This document shows, piece by piece, positions 6,060 through 9,461 of a DNA stretch of 9,461 nucleotides; positions within the stretch are counted from its first letter, which is position 1; every line of letters begins with the position of its first letter. Below the pieces are notes generated by a model that saw only the letters and a program-made list of their open reading frames with translations, did not search any database and was not told the origin of the DNA. The DNA lies in NCBI GenBank assembly GCA_030836605.1, contig JAUPMC010000046.1:1-9461 (forward strand), given 5' to 3'. A program made the translations under genes and the position numbers. Source of the stretch: Thermoplasmatota archaeon (GTDB lineage Archaea > Thermoplasmatota > Thermoplasmata > UBA10834).

Positions 6060-7216
6060 TACCGTCCCTTGTCCTCCCCTAGCATCATGAGGGAGGTGAC
6101 GGACGCAATCCCCAAGACGCCCATGATGATGAACGAATATGAGGGGTCGTTGAACATGTCGGAGATCATCCCACACGCGGCGACTACAATCGCTCCACCC
6201 CCGAGTTGAAGTCCGAAGAGTATGCCGAACGCGGTGCCCCTCTCGGAGACGTCCGTCGCGTTGGATGCGACTCCGAACAACGCGGGATACGTCAGGAAGA
6301 ACACCGCCCCGAAGACGAGCAGCGTCGGGAGAATCAGGTACCAAGACGACATGAACGAAAGCAGGAAGACCGCCGCGGAGCCAGTCACATAACCATACTT
6401 CAGGATCCTGGCGCGACCATACCTCTCACTTATCCTGCCGAAGAGGTAGGATGTGAGTGTTCCCACACAGATCCATGTCGCGAACATCAGGTCCGCGTCC
6501 CCGGTGCTCCATCCGTGGGCTTGGGTGAGGTTGATGGGCCCGAAGTATGTCGTCACTTGGTAGAACGCCCCGCCTGTGGCGATGGGCAACGCTATCCCCG
6601 CGATCTTCTTGAAAGTCGATCTCGCGGGCGCGGCGCGTGCCTTGTGTTCTCGTTCGGGCGCGGGTTCGTAGCCTCTCGTCAAGGCGAGCCCCATCGCCAC
6701 TGCCAGGAGGTTCACGAACGCCCAGAGGATGCAGGGTGCCTTCCATCCGAAGTACTCGCCGAGGAAGCCGGAGGACCCGAGCGCGATGATGACCCCGAGG
6801 TTTCCCACGCCGCTCTGGACGCCGAGGGCGGTGTCAAGGTACGGCCCCTGATATTCCCTTGTGATCCACGACACTCCTACCGGATGATAGAAACTAGCGC
6901 CCACGCGCATCGCTATGACGACGATGAACAGCCCGAGGAAGTCAGATACCAGCGGGATCAACAGGAACGAGGCTGCCATCATCACGGCCCCGACCTCGAG
7001 CATGTATCTCGAGAAGCGTCTGTCAGAGGCCTTGCCCACGAAGAACTGCACGACCACGGTGATGAGGAGCCCGAGTCCGAGTATCCCGACCTCCGAATAC
7101 GAGAGGTCCATCTCATCCATGAGGATGGGGAGAACGGCTACGAGCGCCATCAGCGTGCCGTCGTTGCACGCGTGGTGATAGCTGATGACCCACAGGAGCC
7201 TTCTGTCATTCGCCAT
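6059..7216 (-). CDS. MFS transporter, fosmidomycin-resistance (Fsr)-like
   Basis: 385 aa with about 12 hydrophobic helices in two halves, separated by a charged central loop at about 190-215 (GYEPAPEREHKARAAPARST). The N-terminus has HHACNDGTLMALVAVLPIL (about 14-32), matching the 'H..nD.....l..llP' start of Fsr-type transporters. It is followed by the MFS motif-A-like loop GKASDRRFSR (about 61-70) and by SFYHPVGVSW (about 108-117), resembling the 'fHPeg' segment of the same group. These are secondary carriers in the cytoplasmic membrane, usually proton-driven drug or small-metabolite exporters; the substrate here is unknown. ATG 7216 sits inside one arm of an 8-bp inverted repeat, which suggests control of this gene. 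A weak TATA-like GAATTAA lies at 7248-7254. Confidence 0.87.
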   Translation of the reverse strand: MANDRRLLWVISYHHACNDGTLMALVAVLPILMDEMDLSYSEVGILGLGLLITVVVQFFVGKASDRRFSRYMLEVGAVMMAASFLLIPLVSDFLGLFIVVIAMRVGASFYHPVGVSWITREYQGPYLDTALGVQSGVGNLGVIIALGSSGFLGEYFGWKAPCILWAFVNLLAVAMGLALTRGYEPAPEREHKARAAPARSTFKKIAGIALPIATGGAFYQVTTYFGPINLTQAHGWSTGDADLMFATWICVGTLTSYLFGRISERYGRARILKYGYVTGSAAVFLLSFMSSWYLILPTLLVFGAVFFLTYPALFGVASNATDVSERGTAFGILFGLQLGGGAIVVAACGMISDMFNDPSYSFIIMGVLGIASVTSLMMLGEDKGR

Positions 7217-7239
7217 TCTGATGCGGGTGGGAGAATGGC
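7212..7239. repeat. 8-bp inverted repeat spanning the MFS start codon
   Basis: GCCATTCT (7212-7219) and AGAATGGC (7232-7239) are perfect reverse complements separated by 12 nt. On the minus strand the downstream arm contains the ATG of the MFS gene. Depending on the exact start site it is either a DNA operator overlapping the initiation region or an mRNA hairpin hiding the AUG. The sequence is seen; the function is inferred. Confidence 0.5.
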
Positions 7240-7442
7240 AGGTTTCCTTAATTCACTTTGTAGGCCGTCGGGCGTCGCAAGTGGGGGATCCTAAGTCGCG
7301 GAACGCTCGACGATGTCCACCGGTCGCCGTGACAAGAACGGGGGCGGACAACCGAGCATGAGAAGGGGTGTAAAGATGGAAGAAGTTTAGTGAGGCCAAT
7401 CCCAGAGACAGAGTCTGTGGTATCGTGCTCACTCGGATAGGA
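7240..7442. other. Gene-free stretch with one structured segment
   Basis: I see no supported gene on either strand. The left part holds the weak MFS promoter (minus GAATTAA, 7248-7254). At 7389-7433, AGTGAG and CTCACT form outer arms around an imperfect inner hairpin, CCCAGAGAC / GTCTGTGG (7401-7409 and 7413-7420). Read on the minus strand this follows the stop of the 28-aa micro-ORF and is followed by pyrimidine-rich AAACTTCTTCC, so it may be the 3' end of that transcript. Confidence 0.35.
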
Positions 7443-7529
7443 TCAGCGAGATCTGTCGGCGCGAATCTCCTTGCCCATGCAGCAATCCTTGGTTTTCTTG
7501 GACTTGCTGGCTTTCTTCCTTCCAGGCAT
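7443..7529 (-). CDS. Second micro-ORF: 28-aa Lys/Arg-rich peptide with a Cys-Cys pair
   Basis: A 28-residue peptide, ATG at 7529 and stop TGA at 7443-7445. The N-terminal half is basic (MPGRKKASKSKKTK, residues 1-14). It is followed by adjacent cysteines C16 and C17 and a mixed charged tail (GKEIRADRSR). A Shine-Dalgarno-like AGGT (7537-7540) lies seven nt before the ATG, which favours this start over the in-frame ATG at 7559 that would add ten residues (38 aa). It is 37 nt downstream of the stop of the other basic micro-ORF, on the same strand and probably in the same transcript. I do not recognise a family. The composition suggests nucleic-acid binding, perhaps with metal or redox chemistry at the cysteines; that is inference. 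An unrelated chance ORF is possible, since it is very short. Confidence 0.45.
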   Translation of the reverse strand: MPGRKKASKSKKTKDCCMGKEIRADRSR

Positions 7530-7566
7530 GGATACGACCTTCAGACTTAGGACCCTCATCCTAGAA

Positions 7567-7641
7567 TTACTTCTTCTTCTTGGCTGCCTTCTTCTTGACT
7601 GCCTTCTTCTTGGTCTTCTTTCCGCACTTTGCGCAAGACAT
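7567..7641 (-). CDS. First micro-ORF: 24-aa CxxC plus polylysine peptide
   Basis: A 24-residue peptide, ATG at 7641 and stop TAA at 7567-7569. It starts MSCAKCGKKT, giving a CxxCG zinc-knuckle-like pair (C3, C6). It continues as lysine triplets spaced by small residues (KKKAVKKKAAKKKK, 11-24), so 13 of 24 residues are Lys, all encoded by AAG. A strong Shine-Dalgarno, AGGAGG (7651-7656), ends nine nt before the ATG, which is the best argument that it is translated. Upstream in frame is open to a stop near position 7753 but has no ATG, GTG or TTG. The tail recalls histone H1-like Lys/Ala tails. Function is unknown; an RNA- or DNA-binding micropeptide that binds zinc alone or with the downstream Cys-Cys peptide is conjecture. 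It is too short to be picked up by normal gene callers. Confidence 0.58.
   Translation of the reverse strand: MSCAKCGKKTKKKAVKKKAAKKKK
7582..7611 (-). repeat. Two 15-nt tandem units encoding KKKA(V/A)
   Basis: On the minus strand AAGAAGAAGGCAGTC (7597-7611) is followed directly by AAGAAGAAGGCAGCC (7582-7596), a single-base difference. Four more AAG codons come next. This is an internal repeat of the 24-aa peptide gene and could vary in copy number between relatives. Confidence 0.6.
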
Positions 7642-7650
7642 ATGTGTTTT

Positions 7651-7656
7651 CCTCCT
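7651..7656 (-). promoter_or_regulatory. Strong Shine-Dalgarno of the 24-aa peptide gene
   Basis: Minus-strand AGGAGG, nine nt before ATG 7641. It is the strongest Shine-Dalgarno I noticed in a window where most genes have weak or no such site, so it decides the start and supports real translation. Confidence 0.65.
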
Positions 7657-7710
7657 GTCGTTCCTGGGGTCCCCGCCTTCTTGTTCGGTTGGTGTGCGCT
7701 TTCCCCGTGG

Positions 7711-7731
7711 GAACCCGACTATGTCGGGTTC
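7711..7731 (-). other. 9-bp perfect hairpin at the predicted 5' end of the micropeptide transcript
   Basis: Arms GAACCCGAC and GTCGGGTTC (plus-strand 7711-7719 and 7723-7731) with a 3-nt loop. Transcription from the TATA-like box at 7759-7767 should begin near 7737, so the stem would be almost at the 5' end of the RNA. A second weaker stem, TTCCC/GGGAA with a 3-nt loop, lies next to it on its 3' side and competes for TTC. It could stabilise the RNA or control translation. No U-run follows, so it is not a typical terminator. Confidence 0.5.
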
Positions 7732-7758
7732 TTCTTGTTGACCATTATGCGTTTATGA

Positions 7759-7767
7759 ATATGTAAA
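7759..7767 (-). promoter_or_regulatory. TATA-like box for the micropeptide transcript
   Basis: Minus-strand TTTACATAT within an A/T-rich run preceded by CAAGCACC. Its predicted start near 7737 gives a leader of about 95 nt before ATG 7641, unusually long beside the other genes here. Confidence 0.45.
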
Positions 7768-7953
7768 GGTGCTTGTCAGGTGACTTTGCCCGTTCTCAGT
7801 TGACGAATCGTGAGGACGACCGCGAGGAGAGTCTCCGCGAGGATGCATGACCAGCTCTGCGCGAGCGGTGTTCTTTGTCGCGCGAACGTTTTGCGTGCAA
7901 ACGTTTTAGATACCTTCATGCGATACATCTGGAGTCAAGGAGTTGTTGAGCTA
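7768..7953. promoter_or_regulatory. Divergent region between micropeptide locus and GTPase, with GTPase promoter
   Basis: Contains the plus-strand TATA-like TTTTAGATA (7904-7912), which predicts a start near 7932. Just upstream and overlapping are two AACGTTTT copies (7885-7892 and 7900-7907) and the palindrome TTTGC GT GCAAA (7890-7901). Further upstream is an imperfect palindrome, CGAGGAGA/TCTCCGCG (7823-7839). AGGAG at 7938-7942 precedes the TTG at 7954. The open frame through here has GC-rich, non-conserved translation, and I see no separate gene. Confidence 0.45.
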
Positions 7954-8496
7954 TTGGTCGAAGGTGCCGATGTCAAGAAGCTCAAGATATGTCTGGTCGG
8001 TGATGTTGGGGTAGGCAAGACGAGCCTCATCCGGAGGTTCGTACTGGACGTCTTCGATGACAAGTACATCGCGACGATTGGCACGAAAGTGACGAAGAAG
8101 GAGATGGACTTCAAGGATCCCCGCACGGGCGAGGACATACGGATCATGCTTCTTGTATGGGACATCATGGGGCAGCCGAGCTTCAGGGAGGTCCTGCGCG
8201 AAGCGTACTTCTATGGCGCGGAGGGTGCGTTGGCCGTCTGCGACGTCACCAGCAAGGAGAGCCAGGGCGAGCTCAGATACTGGATCAAGGCGATGACGGC
8301 CACGACAGGCGAGATACCGATAGTGTTCCTGGGAAACAAGTGCGACCTCAAGGAGGACACACGGGTCACGCTCGAGGACCTCGAGGCCTTCGCCTCGAAG
8401 CACAGCGCCCCCGCGATGCTCACATCGGCCAAGACAGGATACAATGTCGAGAACGCGTTCTCAGTCTTGGTCGAGAAGATACTGCGCCCGAAGTGA
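7954..8496 (+). CDS. Ras/Rab-like small GTPase
   Basis: 180 aa from TTG 7954, the size of a bare Ras-fold GTPase. Every G motif is present: P-loop GDVGVGKTS (16-24), switch I with TIGT (41-44), WDIMGQ (69-74, Q74 matching Ras Gln61), NKCD (128-131, guanine specificity) and SAK (158-160). It binds and hydrolyses GTP and would act as a molecular switch. No C-terminal cysteine or lipidation signal is present (ends ILRPK), so it is likely cytosolic. The residue matching Ras Gly12 is Val18. ATG 7918 is an alternative start adding 12 residues, but it lies before the transcription start predicted from TTTTAGATA (7904-7912), whereas AGGAG (7938-7942) serves 7954. No roadblock/longin partner or GAP is visible in the window. 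Archaeal members are thought to relate to the Rab/MglA group; the partner is unknown. Confidence 0.9.
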   Translation: MVEGADVKKLKICLVGDVGVGKTSLIRRFVLDVFDDKYIATIGTKVTKKEMDFKDPRTGEDIRIMLLVWDIMGQPSFREVLREAYFYGAEGALAVCDVTSKESQGELRYWIKAMTATTGEIPIVFLGNKCDLKEDTRVTLEDLEAFASKHSAPAMLTSAKTGYNVENAFSVLVEKILRPK

Positions 8497-8518
8497 TCCT
8501 CGACACGCGCAGTCAAGT

Positions 8519-8526
8519 CTAATATC
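8519..8526 (+). promoter_or_regulatory. TATA-like box for the amidohydrolase gene
   Basis: CTAATATC with upstream GTCAAGT, in the 63-nt gap after the GTPase. The predicted start near 8548 leaves a leader of about 12 nt to GTG 8560. Confidence 0.4.
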
Positions 8527-8559
8527 CTCGATGCCATACTGTTCCAAGAGTTGGTTTCA

Positions 8560-9461
8560 GTGGTAGCTAGAAGGGCAGACGCGGTCTTCTATAACGGCAA
8601 GGTCTACACATTCGACCCGGACATCGGCGTCGCGCGCGCGGTCGCGGTGTCCGGCGGCGAGATAATCGCCGTGGGTTCTGATTCGGACATCAAGGGGTCT
8701 GCTCCCAGGGGGTGTGACAAGTACGATCTTGGCGGCAAAGTCGTCCTGCCGGGTTTCATAGATTGTCACACGCACTTCATCAACATGGGGGTCGACATGA
8801 TGAATGTGGACCTGATGTCGACGAAGTCCCTGGACGATGCGGTCGCGCGGATGAGGGCGGGGTCGAAGAAGGTCAGCGAGGGCGATTGGGTCGTTGGCGC
8901 GGGCTGGGCGGAGAGCAGGTGGGGCGGAGGCCGTTTCCTCACGAGGGACGACCTGGACTCCTGCTGTCCGGACCATCCAGCGGTCGCGTACAGGATATGC
9001 ATGCACATGTGCTCGGTCAACTCCAAGGCAATCGACCTGCTCAAGCTTGACGGGAAGGTCCCCGGCGTCGATGTCGACGCAGGCGGCCGACTCACCGGGA
9101 TCCTCAAGGAGTCCGCGGTCGAGATCGCCAGGTCGGCCACGGCACCTGACCGCGCGAAGAACTGCAGGGCGCTGGTGCTCGCGACGAAGAGGGCATATTC
9201 CCTGGGCGTGACATCCGTCCAGGACAACCCGTCTATCGATCACGTCGCGGTGTATCTAGCGGCTGAACGCGCCGGGAAGCTGGGAGTGAGGGTCACATTC
9301 AACGTCCCGGCTTGCCATCTAGGCTCGTTGCGGGACCTGTCCCTGTCGACCGGGCTGGGGTCCGACGTGTTGAAGCTGGGCGGGCTCAAGATATTCTGTG
9401 ACGGAGCGTTGGGCGCGAGGACGGCCGCGTTGTCAGAGCCGTACTCGGACGACCCTGGGAA
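8560..9461 (+). CDS. YtcJ-type metal-dependent amidohydrolase, 3' end cut by window edge
   Basis: About 300 codons are visible from GTG 8560; the family is usually about 530 aa, so over 200 residues lie beyond the edge. The start reads MVARRADAVFYNGKVYTFD and the first strand domain ends at VVLPGFIDCHTHF (61-73), with the metal ligands H70 and H72. Further family landmarks are GWAESRW (115-121), YRICMHMCSVNSKA (144-157), LKESAV (182-187), GVTSVQD (216-222) and LKIFCDGALGARTAAL (276-291). This is the amidohydrolase_3/YtcJ group (relatives include N-substituted formamide deformylase), cytosolic hydrolases of C-N bonds with a divalent metal; the actual substrate cannot be told from sequence. An in-frame TTG at 8551 is a less likely start. 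The gene lies 63 nt after the GTPase gene, with its own TATA-like box, so co-regulation is not implied. Confidence 0.9.
   Translation, partial: MVARRADAVFYNGKVYTFDPDIGVARAVAVSGGEIIAVGSDSDIKGSAPRGCDKYDLGGKVVLPGFIDCHTHFINMGVDMMNVDLMSTKSLDDAVARMRAGSKKVSEGDWVVGAGWAESRWGGGRFLTRDDLDSCCPDHPAVAYRICMHMCSVNSKAIDLLKLDGKVPGVDVDAGGRLTGILKESAVEIARSATAPDRAKNCRALVLATKRAYSLGVTSVQDNPSIDHVAVYLAAERAGKLGVRVTFNVPACHLGSLRDLSLSTGLGSDVLKLGGLKIFCDGALGARTAALSEPYSDDPG

Noticed and set aside
6206..7294. Plus-strand 362-aa open frame opposite the MFS gene
   Set aside because: It is hydrophilic and Arg/Glu/His-rich without motifs, while the opposite strand encodes a recognisable transporter. It is an antisense shadow common at high GC.
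7719..7745. Minus-strand 8-codon mini-ORF (MVNKKNPT) whose stop falls at the loop of the 9-bp hairpin, suggesting an attenuator
   Set aside because: The TATA-like box at 7759-7767 predicts transcription starting near 7737, downstream of this ATG, so it is probably not in the RNA. It would be worth reviving if the start maps upstream of 7745.
7471..7758. Plus-strand 95-aa leucine-rich open frame that looks like a membrane protein
   Set aside because: Its leucines come from CTT codons that are the complement of the AAG lysine codons of the minus-strand micropeptides, and it lacks a credible Shine-Dalgarno. It is a shadow.
7240..7953. Possible tRNA or CRISPR in the gene-poor region
   Set aside because: No T-loop-like sequence with a matching acceptor stem, and no spaced direct repeats with unique spacers, were found by eye on either strand.

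Overview
The window looks like a stretch of a GC-rich archaeal chromosome, probably from the Euryarchaeota/Thermoplasmatota side. The support is family-level and promoter-level, with no rRNA or other marker in view: an SbcD/Mre11-related phosphoesterase of the archaeal type, a DUF5654 protein, a free-standing Ras/Rab-like GTPase, a DUF1614 membrane protein, and repeated archaeal-style promoters (an A/T-rich TATA-like box about 25-30 nt before start codons, with very short or no leaders). The lineage call is an inference.

Layout. Positions 1-665 (minus) hold the N-terminal part of a helix-hairpin-helix plus RNase H-like 3'-5' exonuclease. It is divergent from an Mre11-related metallophosphoesterase (761-1573, plus). 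A two-helix DUF5654 protein follows (1586-1840). Next is a 406-residue protein whose C-terminus looks like the anticodon-binding domain of class I Val/Ile-tRNA synthetases but has no catalytic core (1978-3198). It converges, with a 5-nt gap, on a nucleoside phosphorylase (3204-4022, minus), which lies downstream of a cation/Ca2+ exchanger (4085-5086, minus). A DUF1614 membrane protein (5280-6047, plus) is divergent from the exchanger and converges on an Fsr-like MFS transporter (6059-7216, minus), with a strong hairpin between them.

Positions 7217-7953 have no conventional gene. On the minus strand they contain two tandem lysine/cysteine-rich micro-ORFs (24 and 28 aa). The first has a strong Shine-Dalgarno and a 9-bp hairpin close to the predicted 5' end of its transcript. 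This is the best candidate in the window for something undescribed. The right end carries a Ras-like GTPase (7954-8496, plus) and the start of a YtcJ-type amidohydrolase (8560 to the edge).

The genes do not form one pathway. Most have their own promoter, so this reads as a core or housekeeping region of short transcription units and not a mobile island. No transposase, integrase, CRISPR array, tRNA or rRNA was recognised. The notable items are the micropeptide locus, the synthetase-like protein without a catalytic domain, the exchanger with altered ion-site residues, the GTPase with Val at the Ras Gly12 position, and several palindromes placed on promoters or start codons.
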